The notes under the pieces were generated by a model. That model was given only the letters and a program-made list of their open reading frames with translations. It made no database searches and was not told where the DNA came from. A stretch of DNA of 64,000 bases from positions 62,001 through 126,000 of the IMG/VR virus record IMGVR_UViG_3300042565_001021. The stretch is one strand, 5' to 3'. The position numbers were made by a program, and so were the translations under genes. Position 1 is the first letter of the stretch. Every line of letters begins with the position of its first letter. Positions 44,459-52,270 of the stretch are shown here, piece after piece. The stretch comes from a virus.

Positions 44459-45472
44459 TTAGCTAACCAGCGGGCCGTCGACCCACCTTGCCCCCCCGAG
44501 CGAAACCCAAAAGATCGGGTGCCCAATTTGCGGGTTGCTGTTGAACAGGATTAGCCCAGGTTTTTCGTTATGTGTTGGGCGGGTTGCTGTGCTACCGATT
44601 TGAGTGTCCCCTACATTGAGGCGATCCACGGTTACTGAGCCATCTATTTCTAAGGTCAAGTTTTCTTTGTTATTTGCGCTTAAAACTACTCGTTGCTCGC
44701 GTAAAGAGCCTACAACCGAGACGTCTTTTCGCAGTTTTCGCACCGTAACTTCACAGCCGTCGTCCCAGACTGATAGAGCACAAGACGGTTCTTCTGTGTT
44801 AATTCCAACTCGTCCATTCTGGACATAAAGAGAGTTATTTGCTAAAGACGTTGCTCCGCGCACAATTAATTCGCGTAGCTCTCCTAAACGTTGTAAGTTT
44901 GAATCGGTAATAGAACGGCCGATCCTGTTTCCAACTATAACTTCTTTACCGTTTAATGTAAGTTTAGAAGTGTCGATTCCTTCTTTTTGGACCTGATCAA
45001 ATAACAGGTTAGCATACTGTAAGAAGAACTCTTTATCCATCGATAACTTTAGCAAGCCCGCGGCGTGTTGGACTAGGTCTTTGTAAAACGGTGAGTCAGA
45101 TGGGATTTCGCCAGTTAGGATTAAGTCTCCATCGACTGTTAGGTTGCCCTTAACTTCGACACTAGATACTACCAGGTTATTTTCTACTACTGTGTTATCG
45201 TCGAGAATAGTTATACGGCAGTCAGTGGCATCGTCTTGAATTCCTGTACTACCAAAGTTCTTAATAATCCCGCCAATGATACGATCGCCGGATAGCATCA
45301 CTGAGTCTAGTTTAACGAGCCTTGAAACTTCTTTTACAACAGTTTCGTTCAGATCAATTTGACCAAGCTTACGCATCACGTCAGCTTGTACTTGTTTTGC
45401 TATTTGTTCTTGTAGCTTAGTTACAAACGATCCGGTTAGTTCGGCGGCGATTTCGTCTATTTTAGAACTCAC
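44459..45472 (-). CDS. Tail-fibre or baseplate-wedge-type structural protein
   Basis: 337 residues. A helical N-terminus (residues 1-60) leads to repeated beta-strand segments (VVSSVEVKGNLTVDGDLILTG) and RVGINTEEPSCALSVWDDG, a ph fragment typical of T4-like phage fibre proteins. It ends VSLGGARWVDGPLVS. Four-base overlap with the gene at 45469. It is a late structural gene. Confidence 0.65.
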   Translation of the reverse strand: MSSKIDEIAAELTGSFVTKLQEQIAKQVQADVMRKLGQIDLNETVVKEVSRLVKLDSVMLSGDRIIGGIIKNFGSTGIQDDATDCRITILDDNTVVENNLVVSSVEVKGNLTVDGDLILTGEIPSDSPFYKDLVQHAAGLLKLSMDKEFFLQYANLLFDQVQKEGIDTSKLTLNGKEVIVGNRIGRSITDSNLQRLGELRELIVRGATSLANNSLYVQNGRVGINTEEPSCALSVWDDGCEVTVRKLRKDVSVVGSLREQRVVLSANNKENLTLEIDGSVTVDRLNVGDTQIGSTATRPTHNEKPGLILFNSNPQIGHPIFWVSLGGARWVDGPLVS

Positions 45473-45786
45473 TGCGCTGTATCCTTGATTCTACTTTCTA
45501 TAATTTCGTAAAAGGAATCTAGCTCGCCACCAAACTTTCCTTTAAGGTGCGCAATGCCTTCTGCGACAGTAACGTAATCTTGTCTATTCCAAGCGTCAAC
45601 TAGTGCCTGATGAATGCGAGAATAACGCTCTATGTCAGGCATCTCTCCTAACGCAATAGCTTCTGCTGGTACTACGCAGAATGCTGTTACTGGATCTCTA
45701 TCCTCGACTTGGAAGGTTTCAAGTTCTAAAACACTGTGTCGGTTTCTTAGCTCTTCAGCTACATCTCTACCAAATATAATATGCAT
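45469..45786 (-). CDS. Conserved T4-like phage protein, 105 aa
   Basis: Starts MHIIFGRDVAEELRNRHSVL, with TAFCVVPAEAI and HLKGKFGGELDSFYE. This conserved small protein usually lies next to fibre or structural genes of T4-like phages; function unknown. AATAAATA stands just before the ATG without a ribosome binding site, so it may be leaderless and late. Confidence 0.6.
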   Translation of the reverse strand: MHIIFGRDVAEELRNRHSVLELETFQVEDRDPVTAFCVVPAEAIALGEMPDIERYSRIHQALVDAWNRQDYVTVAEGIAHLKGKFGGELDSFYEIIESRIKDTAQ

Positions 45787-45798
45787 ACAACTATTTAT

Positions 45799-46386
45799 TC
45801 ACTGTTTCAGCTGCTGAAATTTTTCCATAAACAGTTTGTAAGAGGTAAGGGAATCGAGCGGAGCATTAAAGCTCTGTAGTCGCTCTAAGGAAACTTCGGG
45901 CATGTCTGGCCAATGCTTGCCACGACTTGGCATGAACGCATGGGCTTCAATCTTTTGTGCTATCTTGTCGGCTTTCTTAATAAGAGCCTCTTCTTCGGGC
46001 GTTGGAGGTTCTAAGGTCATAGCCTTGTAAACGGCAGTCATCAGCCCGGCTTCAATCTGCTTAATAATAGGTCGAAGCTTAGGAATGCGTTTCACTGGGC
46101 TTGGCCAGTCCCCAGTGTAAATCTCTGCTGCGTCGTGTAACAATGCCAGCAATATAACTCGGGCTGAATCTTTAGTCAATCCGTAATACCGGTCATGCTC
46201 AAGTAACGCGGCAACCTCGTCGGCAACAAACATTGAGTGTTGGGCAACATTATACGCGACTACAGTGATTGTATGACCACAGAACCGAGGCATGCGCGAT
46301 AGTCCCCAGGCGATATCCTCGATATTAATTGTGCTTGGGTCAGGGTTCTCTAAGTCGACGAGTTGCCCCGTTACTGTTTCAAGCAT
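45799..46386 (-). CDS. HD-domain phosphohydrolase (YfbR-type nucleotidase-like)
   Basis: 195 residues. His50 (NVAQHSM), His84-Asp85 (LLHDAAEIYTGD) and the later LIKKADKIAQKIEAHAF supply the HD metal site, and GDWPSPVK matches the 5'-deoxynucleotidase type. It probably hydrolyses nucleotide monophosphates, shaping dNTP pools. It lies upstream of the fibre gene cluster with a short gap. Confidence 0.75.
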   Translation of the reverse strand: MLETVTGQLVDLENPDPSTINIEDIAWGLSRMPRFCGHTITVVAYNVAQHSMFVADEVAALLEHDRYYGLTKDSARVILLALLHDAAEIYTGDWPSPVKRIPKLRPIIKQIEAGLMTAVYKAMTLEPPTPEEEALIKKADKIAQKIEAHAFMPSRGKHWPDMPEVSLERLQSFNAPLDSLTSYKLFMEKFQQLKQ

Positions 46387-46387
46387 A

Positions 46388-46876
46388 TCATCTAGCCAAG
46401 CCGCAAGATTTTATCATAGTGATTAGCTGATGTGTCGGAGTGTCTGCTCCATACGTAATAACTTCGTATTTGCCTTCTTCGTTATAGTAGAAGGCATCCT
46501 CAGGACTAAAGCCTGCCTCGGCTAAATCTGTTTTAACCGCAGTTTTGTAATCCATTGCTCCCCAAATGCGCTCCGGCAGGACGATCCCGCAACAAGTGAC
46601 CAACCCATTTAACGAGTCGGCGTCTTCAGCAAACGACCCTGTTGGGAATTCTCTCTCGAGGGTTAGCCTGGCAAGTTTCTCTAGGATGTCTACGCTTGCG
46701 CCACCGTTTAAGATGATAAGTGTCTTGTCTTTAGTTGCCCATTCGTGTAACATAGTTTTCTGCGTATCAGTCTGCCAATTGTCAGTAAACATGTTAGCGA
46801 CTAAGTGAGCAGTCTGTACGCCTTGTTGAATAGACGACAGGTAAAAGTTTACGAACGAGTATAGTCGGTAGTTCAT
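46388..46876 (-). CDS. Possible peptidyl-tRNA hydrolase 2-like protein
   Basis: 162 residues from ATG 46874-46876 (MNYRLYSFVNFYLSS). GVQTAHLVANMF near the N-terminus resembles the GK.AAQ..HA helix of PTH2, and WATKDKTLIILNGG and GLVTCCGIVLPERIW would fit the following strands. Length and order fit but the catalytic Lys is not clear. Coupled by ATGA to the exonuclease upstream. Confidence 0.35.
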   Translation of the reverse strand: MNYRLYSFVNFYLSSIQQGVQTAHLVANMFTDNWQTDTQKTMLHEWATKDKTLIILNGGASVDILEKLARLTLEREFPTGSFAEDADSLNGLVTCCGIVLPERIWGAMDYKTAVKTDLAEAGFSPEDAFYYNEEGKYEVITYGADTPTHQLITMIKSCGLAR

Positions 46877-47406
46877 TTCTTCTTTACCCCGCATTGTTTG
46901 TAGATTGCCTGAACGCCTTTTGCTTGCGAATAGGCATCAGCTAACGCATTGTGCGCTTGAGAGTTGCTTGTCTTGAAGGAATAGTCGCCCATGTCGCCTA
47001 CTGTGCGGCTGTCACGGATTCTCCAGTATTCCCACGGACACGGCTTGCCAAGCTGCTTATACATGTGCTGAAGAATAAGGATGTCGAACAAAGGTCCTTG
47101 TGCCCAAATCTTGTCAGCACCTACAATGTAGCGGCTAATCTGATTAGTGAACTCATCCATACTGATCCGGCCGTCCTCCCCCATGGCTTCATCTTGTGCG
47201 GCTTGTGGCTGTCGCATCCACCAGTCCATTGTGCTCGGATCAACGACCCGGCCGCGTTCAGTTTGCTCTTCTACGTCGACGCGGATATATAACGGCATGT
47301 TCGGTTCCGCATCGCTGTACGGATCAAACTTTACCGCACCGAAGGTGAGAACTACTGCGTCCTCACCTGTTGCGCAGGTTTCAAGGTCTAACATGAGTTG
47401 AGCCAT
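46873..47406 (-). CDS. DEDD-type 3'-5' exonuclease
   Basis: 177 residues. MLDLET (Asp7, Glu9) is exo motif I, STMDWWMRQPQ and WAQGPLFDILIL (about 105-116) cover motif II, and HNALADAYSQA motif III. It belongs to the family of Rv2179c/DexA-like exonucleases, which trim RNA or DNA. It shares its transcript with the PTH2-like and HD proteins. Confidence 0.75.
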   Translation of the reverse strand: MAQLMLDLETCATGEDAVVLTFGAVKFDPYSDAEPNMPLYIRVDVEEQTERGRVVDPSTMDWWMRQPQAAQDEAMGEDGRISMDEFTNQISRYIVGADKIWAQGPLFDILILQHMYKQLGKPCPWEYWRIRDSRTVGDMGDYSFKTSNSQAHNALADAYSQAKGVQAIYKQCGVKKK

Positions 47407-47407
47407 C

Positions 47408-47719
47408 TTAGATTACCGGCTCCAATCTCACCAAAAGTGGAAATCCATTGTTGCGAGCAAGCATCGTTACTTCAACGCCTTTTTGCTCTGCTAGCTCATA
47501 CGGCAGAACAGCAACTACAGCAGATCCGTCAACGTGGATCTTTTCGCAAATATCAGCGGCTGACTCTGGAGAATGATCGAATACCTCGACCAGGCTCATA
47601 ACTACGAATTCCATTGTCGTAGTTTCGTCGTTGATGTAGATGACGTTAAACAAGGGAGGCGGCTTTAAATCTAGCTTCGGCTTAATTTTTTCTTTAATTC
47701 CAATGTCGGCGTGTGCCAT
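47408..47719 (-). CDS. clpS: ClpS-like adaptor protein
   Basis: 103 residues. PPLFNVIYINDETTTMEFVV (21-40) matches the ClpS core (YxVxLxNDDxTTMEFVV), followed by HVDGSAVVAVLPYELAEQKG and LARNNGFPLLVRLEPVI. The N-terminal tail is disordered, as in ClpS. ClpS binds host ClpA and delivers N-degron substrates to ClpP. The phage encodes ClpP as well, 15 kb away. Confidence 0.85.
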   Translation of the reverse strand: MAHADIGIKEKIKPKLDLKPPPLFNVIYINDETTTMEFVVMSLVEVFDHSPESAADICEKIHVDGSAVVAVLPYELAEQKGVEVTMLARNNGFPLLVRLEPVI

Positions 47720-47750
47720 TTTGTGTTACCTGTTTTGTGAGGTGAAGGTA

Positions 47751-47990
47751 TTACAGTATGCTACAGATAAGGCGTAAAGCTTTGACTGCGGTTTCAAGGA
47801 GCCGCTTCTGCGCGTCTGTCTCGGCTGCGTCTTGGAGCTTTTTTAAGTCTAGCAGTTGATCGCTTAGGTTCTTGAATTCTTCTTCGTTAATCTGATTAGA
47901 GTTCAGTAGCGTCTTGTATCTGCTAACTCGAGCAGCGAGCTCTGCCACTTGTCTGTCTTCGTGGTTTAGAAGTTCGTTAAGGTTCATCAT
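47751..47990 (-). CDS. Small coiled-coil protein, 79 aa
   Basis: Start MMNLNELL (47988-47990), GGAG upstream. A helical charged protein (NQINEEEFKNLSDQLLDLKK) of a type common in T4-like phages, function unknown. Separated from the ClpS gene by 31 bases. Confidence 0.6.
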   Translation of the reverse strand: MMNLNELLNHEDRQVAELAARVSRYKTLLNSNQINEEEFKNLSDQLLDLKKLQDAAETDAQKRLLETAVKALRLICSIL

Positions 47991-47991
47991 T

Positions 47992-48378
47992 TTAATTGTG
48001 ACTCCTTGCTCCGAGAGCATATAGAATAGTGCTGGCTGCGGTTCTCATGTTCTCAGCTGACTCTTTACAATAAACTACGCTGCCGCCTACCTTAAATCGC
48101 AACACCAAGCCTGCCATAGTCGAAGCGAACTCTTTTGATACTTCGTCTGGACGATGACCTGCGTAGATAACCGCAGTGTTCGACAGTTGCCGCATTACTT
48201 CGTGCTCTGCTCGTTCCTTGTTAGTATCTCCGCAAGCACCGTTGAGCTTAACTGCGCGATCAGACATAGACACATAGGTCATGTATTCTTGGTTGTCGAA
48301 CCTAGCAGTAAATGCTCCACACCCTGCCAGGGCAGTAACTACGGCCATAGCCGTAAGTAACTTGATATATGGTTTCAC
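47992..48378 (-). CDS. Lipoprotein, 128 aa
   Basis: GTG start after AAGGAG. Signal with lipobox LAGC at residues 17-20 (VVTALAGCGAF). The mature domain is helical, with two more Cys pairs. It is likely in the inner or outer membrane. First gene of a transcript from the promoter at 48398-48426. Confidence 0.7.
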   Translation of the reverse strand: MKPYIKLLTAMAVVTALAGCGAFTARFDNQEYMTYVSMSDRAVKLNGACGDTNKERAEHEVMRQLSNTAVIYAGHRPDEVSKEFASTMAGLVLRFKVGGSVVYCKESAENMRTAASTILYALGARSHN

Positions 48379-48397
48379 CTAATTCTCCTTATATAAC

Positions 48398-48426
48398 ATA
48401 CTACGGGATTTGCCGTAGTAAGTCAA
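48398..48426 (-). promoter_or_regulatory. Sigma70-type promoter
   Basis: TTGACT (48421-48426), 17 bases, TAGTAT (48398-48403). The spacer holds an inverted repeat (CTACGG/CCGTAG), a possible operator. Confidence 0.7.
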
Positions 48427-48435
48427 TCTTTTTGG

Positions 48436-48454
48436 TTAATATTTCTGTTTTGGT
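48436..48454. repeat. 19-bp direct repeat, left copy
   Basis: TTAATATTTCTGTTTTGGT is repeated exactly at 49041-49059. The two copies bracket the tagged gene 48454-49041; the right copy is the last codons and stop of the bS21 gene. Confidence 0.85.
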
Positions 48455-49041
48455 TATATCTCTTCAAACAAGGTCTCAGCATACCAAACCCACCCTTGGC
48501 CACGATTATTTACATCTTCTGAAAAGTAATTCTTACCTGGACCCAACTTAGTTGATTCGAACATGTAACATAAGTCTGGATCATTGATCGGCTCTACTAG
48601 CTTGGTCTTTTCTCCAGTTATCTTATTCAATACAGACGGAGTAGCCATTCCATATTTTCCTAACGAATTGATTAACTCTTGCCCTCCGGCGAAAATAGCT
48701 CCATCTGCTATAACTGGATCCTTAGCAAATTCTTTAACTGCGTAGAGTAACCATTTAATCGCTGAAGTTTTTCTAAAGGTTGGAACTATGTAAATTAGAT
48801 CAATATGAGAATAAATGTTGCCTAGTAGCCTGTCTCGACTAATCTTAACAAACCCTATTAACAATGCCTGATCTTTTTTAAGAATCAAGTATTTGTCTTT
48901 TTCCCAAAGCGATAATGTTTCTGAGACCTCAGTTATTTTTACAGCATCGTCTATCTCGGCATTGATGAACTGATGATCTACTTTATCATCTGGAAATTCC
49001 CCGAACTGCGTTGCTTCGGGCGTAAACTCATTCGACTTCAT
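48454..49041 (-). CDS. Putative packaged GNAT-like protein, inserted cassette
   Basis: 195 residues starting MKSNEFTPEATQ, an outlying copy of the tag of the 23-32 kb operon (TPE as the cleavage site). FVKISRDRLLGNIYSHIDLIYIVPTFR (split as FVKISRDRLLG and IDLIYIVPTFR) and KTSAIKWLLYAVKEFA look like GNAT motif A without a clear acetyl-CoA loop. It lies between 19-bp repeats, suggesting insertion at the end of the bS21 gene. Confidence 0.6.
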   Translation of the reverse strand: MKSNEFTPEATQFGEFPDDKVDHQFINAEIDDAVKITEVSETLSLWEKDKYLILKKDQALLIGFVKISRDRLLGNIYSHIDLIYIVPTFRKTSAIKWLLYAVKEFAKDPVIADGAIFAGGQELINSLGKYGMATPSVLNKITGEKTKLVEPINDPDLCYMFESTKLGPGKNYFSEDVNNRGQGWVWYAETLFEEI

Positions 49042-49059
49042 TAATATTTCTGTTTTGGT
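49041..49059. repeat. 19-bp direct repeat, right copy
   Basis: Second copy of the repeat at 48436-48454. It encodes the C-terminal PKQKY and the stop of the bS21-like gene on the minus strand. Confidence 0.85.
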
Positions 49060-49286
49060 AAAGAATCGCCTGCCAACTTACGTTCCCAACGCTTCTTAGC
49101 TTGGCTAGCAGCCCGCTTTCTTTTGGTCGTCGGTTTTTCGTAAGACTCGCGCTCGCGCAGTTCAATCATTAAACCGCTGTCTTGTATCTTGTTTCTAAAC
49201 TTGCGCATTGCTGCTTCAAACTTGCCTTCAGCGACATACACCTTCGATCCTGGCGCCATCGGCGGCACATAGTTATTTTGAGACAT
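49041..49286 (-). CDS. Ribosomal protein bS21 homologue
   Basis: 81 residues. KFEAAMRKFRNKIQDSGLM (22-40) and ERESYEKPTTKRKRAASQAK match bacterial S21 (F..ALRRFKR...G...E.RRREFYEKPT..RKRK...A.KR). The N-terminal 15 residues (MSQNNYVPPMAPGSK) are an extension. bS21 sits near the anti-Shine-Dalgarno end of 16S rRNA and affects mRNA choice; phage copies could replace the host protein. The stop codon overlaps the next gene's start. Confidence 0.85.
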   Translation of the reverse strand: MSQNNYVPPMAPGSKVYVAEGKFEAAMRKFRNKIQDSGLMIELRERESYEKPTTKRKRAASQAKKRWERKLAGDSLPKQKY

Positions 49287-49656
49287 TCTTATCCTTTAAG
49301 GTAAATTGCGCGAAAAAATCTATCGGCTTTTCAATTTTGTTATTATTCATTATAAACTTCTTTTGACCATAATAAAAGTTTTTTGGGTTAACTACTAGCC
49401 GGTCTTTTATCTCGCTGCAAACAGTATTTACGGTGTTCACTATAACCGTGTTAGATTTCTCAACCACTTTGTTTAGCCATTCTTCGTCGTTCATCTCTGC
49501 CCGATAAAGATACACGTTGAACTGGCGTTCCGAATACTGTAAGAAAAGTGCTAAGTCGTCAACTTCTTCCAATGTAGGGTCGATGACGACTACACTATAC
49601 GCTCGTCCTTTTACAACATCAGGTGGAGTAACTAATTTACTTAGGCGTTTGTTCAT
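49273..49656 (-). CDS. Hypothetical protein, 127 aa
   Basis: A Rossmann-like N-terminus (AYSVVVIDPTLEEVDDLALF, then NTVIVNTVNTVCSEI) with a lysine-rich C-terminal end (GQKKFIMNNNKIEK). Similar small phage proteins lie next to the membrane coiled-coil gene as here. Overlaps its upstream gene by 20 bases. Confidence 0.6.
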   Translation of the reverse strand: MNKRLSKLVTPPDVVKGRAYSVVVIDPTLEEVDDLALFLQYSERQFNVYLYRAEMNDEEWLNKVVEKSNTVIVNTVNTVCSEIKDRLVVNPKNFYYGQKKFIMNNNKIEKPIDFFAQFTLKDKNVSK

Positions 49657-51229
49657 TTAAATACGCTGCGATCTGATCTTGTTCAGTTTGACTAAGATCG
49701 TCAATGTCGTACTCTCCGCTTTCGACTTTAGAAAGCAAAAGCTTGATATACTCTTTATCGTAAGCATAAGTGTCAGTAACGTTTTTATCAACCTGGAACC
49801 AGTTTTCACCGCTCCATTTAAATAATGTGCTAGGAACCATATCAACACGCAAGAACAAGTCTCCGGCCTCAGGATCTTTCGGGAATGTTACTCCAAAGTG
49901 GGCATTACCTCCCTTAGGGAAATTTTCAGGTAATCCTTCTAACGGTGGAAGAACTATTTTATGCTTTGCTGGAAACTGCGGCAGTGGCTGAGGATCCGCA
50001 CTTACAGTAAGGCTGGTCACCTCGGGCGTTTGTTCGTCTGTCGGGAGCGTTTCCAGCAAATTCGCTGCGTTGTTTTGAATAATAGCCGAAATCTCTTTAC
50101 TTTCTCCAGGTTGTTCAAGGATAAGCTCTACTGCTTTTTCTAAATCTCCGTTAAGACGCGCAATTTCTGCGTCACGAGCTGCTATTGCTTCCTCGGCCTT
50201 TTGCTGCTCTACTGCCTGTTCAGCAGCAATCTGAATAATCTCTGCTTGCCGGGCCTGCTCTGCCTCTGCGGCACACTCGGCTCGGGTTGCTGCGATTGCT
50301 TCTTCAACAAGCTTTAGCATCTCATCTTCGGATGGGGAAGGAATAGGTTCCGGTGGTAGCATGAGAGCAACAGGAACAGAATCCGCCTGAGCCTGTAATG
50401 CTGCTAGCTCTGCTGCCTCTTTTGTTTCTTCGATCTGCTCAATTATTTCGTCGTGCTTCTTTTTACGCCTATCAAGCTTAGACCAGTCAATAGACGAGGT
50501 TGCTGCTAGGATTAGAACAATGGCAAGTGGATCAAACACAAACACAATGATTATGATTACCCACCGAACGGCCGATTCTAATAGATTATGATCAGGGTTG
50601 TCGCCGTAAATTAGCGCAGCCACGTACCTAATAGGCCCGACCTCCGCTTCTACTTTACGGAACTGACTTGCGACTGGCGCTCGTTCTTCTTGTAGTTTCG
50701 TGATTGTCTTTTGCGCGGCATCAATGTCTTTCTGTAATGCTGCGCGTTCTTTAGCTTGCGACCTGCGCAAGTTAGCTGACCTAGTAGCACCGGTGTCATC
50801 GGTCGTTCTGGCCATTGTTTGATCAACTGCGCTGTCAAGCTGAACTAGTGCCTTACGCGCCGAGGCGATGTTGTCTTTTTGTGTTAGTATCTTCTCATCG
50901 TATAACGCAACTTGGGCCTGTATGTCACCAGACGGCACAGCTTGTTCTAAGTGGGCTTTTGAAAGGAATCCGAAGATACCCATTGAGGTAATGAACATCA
51001 ACACGCCAACAGCAACCGTTAGATAGGATTTGATTTTCCAATCGGCACGTGACCAGTTGTAGTGTAACCAAACTGTAGAAACAACTTTGCCGAGTTCTAA
51101 TGCTATTCCCATAACGATAATAGGAATAACAGCCGCGGCAAAGATTGCTGTGAGACCGACTACTGAATACCAAGCGGCAATGAAAGATATCGAAAGAGCC
51201 GTTAAAAGAGTTATAAGACCTAGAATCAA
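49637..51229 (-). CDS. Large membrane coiled-coil protein
   Basis: 530 residues from TTG 51227-51229, which follows GGAG by eight bases. Four membrane segments (to about residue 95, and around 220-245) alternate with coiled coils (ARKALVQLDSAVD; ERAALQKDIDAAQKTITKLQ). A long Ala/Glu-rich helix (EQQKAEEAIAARDAEIARLN) precedes a C-terminal domain with FKWSGENWFQVDKNVTD. This type is common in T4-like phages; its function is unknown. The longest frame would begin inside the endonuclease leader. Confidence 0.65.
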   Translation of the reverse strand: MILGLITLLTALSISFIAAWYSVVGLTAIFAAAVIPIIVMGIALELGKVVSTVWLHYNWSRADWKIKSYLTVAVGVLMFITSMGIFGFLSKAHLEQAVPSGDIQAQVALYDEKILTQKDNIASARKALVQLDSAVDQTMARTTDDTGATRSANLRRSQAKERAALQKDIDAAQKTITKLQEERAPVASQFRKVEAEVGPIRYVAALIYGDNPDHNLLESAVRWVIIIIVFVFDPLAIVLILAATSSIDWSKLDRRKKKHDEIIEQIEETKEAAELAALQAQADSVPVALMLPPEPIPSPSEDEMLKLVEEAIAATRAECAAEAEQARQAEIIQIAAEQAVEQQKAEEAIAARDAEIARLNGDLEKAVELILEQPGESKEISAIIQNNAANLLETLPTDEQTPEVTSLTVSADPQPLPQFPAKHKIVLPPLEGLPENFPKGGNAHFGVTFPKDPEAGDLFLRVDMVPSTLFKWSGENWFQVDKNVTDTYAYDKEYIKLLLSKVESGEYDIDDLSQTEQDQIAAYLNEQTPK

Positions 51230-51247
51230 AAGTAATGCTCCAAAAAA

Positions 51248-51290
51248 GATAAATAATAGTGCAGTTCGCGATACGCAAATATCCAACTGC
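51248..51290 (+). promoter_or_regulatory. Late promoter plus two-tier hairpin leader of endonuclease cassette 4
   Basis: GATAAATA (51248-51255), outer stem GCAGTT/AACTGC (51261-51266, 51285-51290), inner stem GATA/TATC (51270-51273, 51280-51283). It lies about 18 bases from the likely start of the membrane gene on the other strand. Confidence 0.7.
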
Positions 51291-51301
51291 CTTAGTCATC
51301 C

Positions 51302-51880
51302 TTGGGAGGATATATGACCAACACTACTATTTATGATAACACTACTGCCACAAAAACACAAGAGTTTAAGCCAACTTACCTATACATAAAACAGCATAAT
51401 GTTACCGGATTGAAGTATTTCGGTAAAACCATTAGTAGCGATCCTGTTAAATATAAAGGTTCTGGGTTAATGTGGAAAAGACACCTTAAGAAACACGGAA
51501 ATAACGTTACAACTACTTGGTTGAGGTTGTTTACTGATCAAAAAGAGTTAACTGAATTTGCTCTCGACTTTTCAAAAGAAAATAACATTATCGAATCCAA
51601 GGAATGGGCAAACTTATTATTTGAAGATGGAGTTGCCGGCGGGTTTGGTGGTCATACTATTAAAGGTAGAAAGTTAGGTCCTATGTCTGAAGAACATAAA
51701 AGAGCACTATCTATTGCTAATCGTGGAAAAGGTCGCCCACCTATTTCAGAAGAAACCAGAGTTAAAATGTCAGCAGCAAGAAAAGGGAAGCCGGCTGCAA
51801 ATGCCGGAAAGAAGCACTCCGAAGAAGCCAGGCGCAAAATATCTGAGGCCAGAAAAAGATACCTTAGTAAGGTCTTATAA
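51302..51880 (+). CDS. GIY-YIG homing endonuclease, cassette 4
   Basis: 192 residues from ATG 51314 region (MTNTTIYDN; GGGAGG upstream) or the upstream in-frame start. PTYLYIKQHNVTGLKYFGKT (split as PTYLYIKQHNV and TGLKYFGKT) is the nuclease core, here with KYFGKT for YIG. NUMOD3-like repeats MSEEHKRALS, ISEETRVKMS and HSEEARRKIS follow. Same leader as cassettes 1 and 2. Confidence 0.8.
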   Translation: MGGYMTNTTIYDNTTATKTQEFKPTYLYIKQHNVTGLKYFGKTISSDPVKYKGSGLMWKRHLKKHGNNVTTTWLRLFTDQKELTEFALDFSKENNIIESKEWANLLFEDGVAGGFGGHTIKGRKLGPMSEEHKRALSIANRGKGRPPISEETRVKMSAARKGKPAANAGKKHSEEARRKISEARKRYLSKVL

Positions 51881-51916
51881 TTTCCGGGGGCGACCGTAAC
51901 TCAAATATTACGGCGA

Positions 51917-52270
51917 TTATACCTGCCAAGGTCTACCAAGAGTAGGAGCAACCAAACCGGTGTTTAGCACGTTGAGTGGGCGGTGGTCGTAGTTGGTTGG
52001 CCAAACTGGTTCGGCCGCAGCAGTTGTTCCGGCGACCGTGCACTTGTAGTAATGACCGTTTGATGGTACTCGGACATACTCGTTTAACAGGTATGCTGTA
52101 GAGACTTTCCAATCTCTAAAAGTAGTAGGGACGAATACTTGAAACTGCCAGGTTGTGCCTCCGCTAACTACCATAGGTAGGGCTGCTGATCGTGCGGCAT
52201 CAGCCAAAGCCAACTTAGCTGTCCTGCGGTCTGCTTTGTCGACGAGATGAGAAATTCCGTTGCTTGACAT
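51917..52270 (-). CDS. Virion protein with a carbohydrate-binding-like module
   Basis: 117 residues. The N-terminal helix (DKADRRTAKLALADAAR) is followed by WKVSTAYLLNEYVRVPSNGHYY, which matches the W.....Y..G..V...G..Y.. pattern of chitin-binding type-3-like modules, and ends in PTLGRPWQV. It probably sits on a fibre or capsid. Expressed from a late promoter with a hairpin around its ribosome binding site. Confidence 0.6.
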   Translation of the reverse strand: MSSNGISHLVDKADRRTAKLALADAARSAALPMVVSGGTTWQFQVFVPTTFRDWKVSTAYLLNEYVRVPSNGHYYKCTVAGTTAAAEPVWPTNYDHRPLNVLNTGLVAPTLGRPWQV

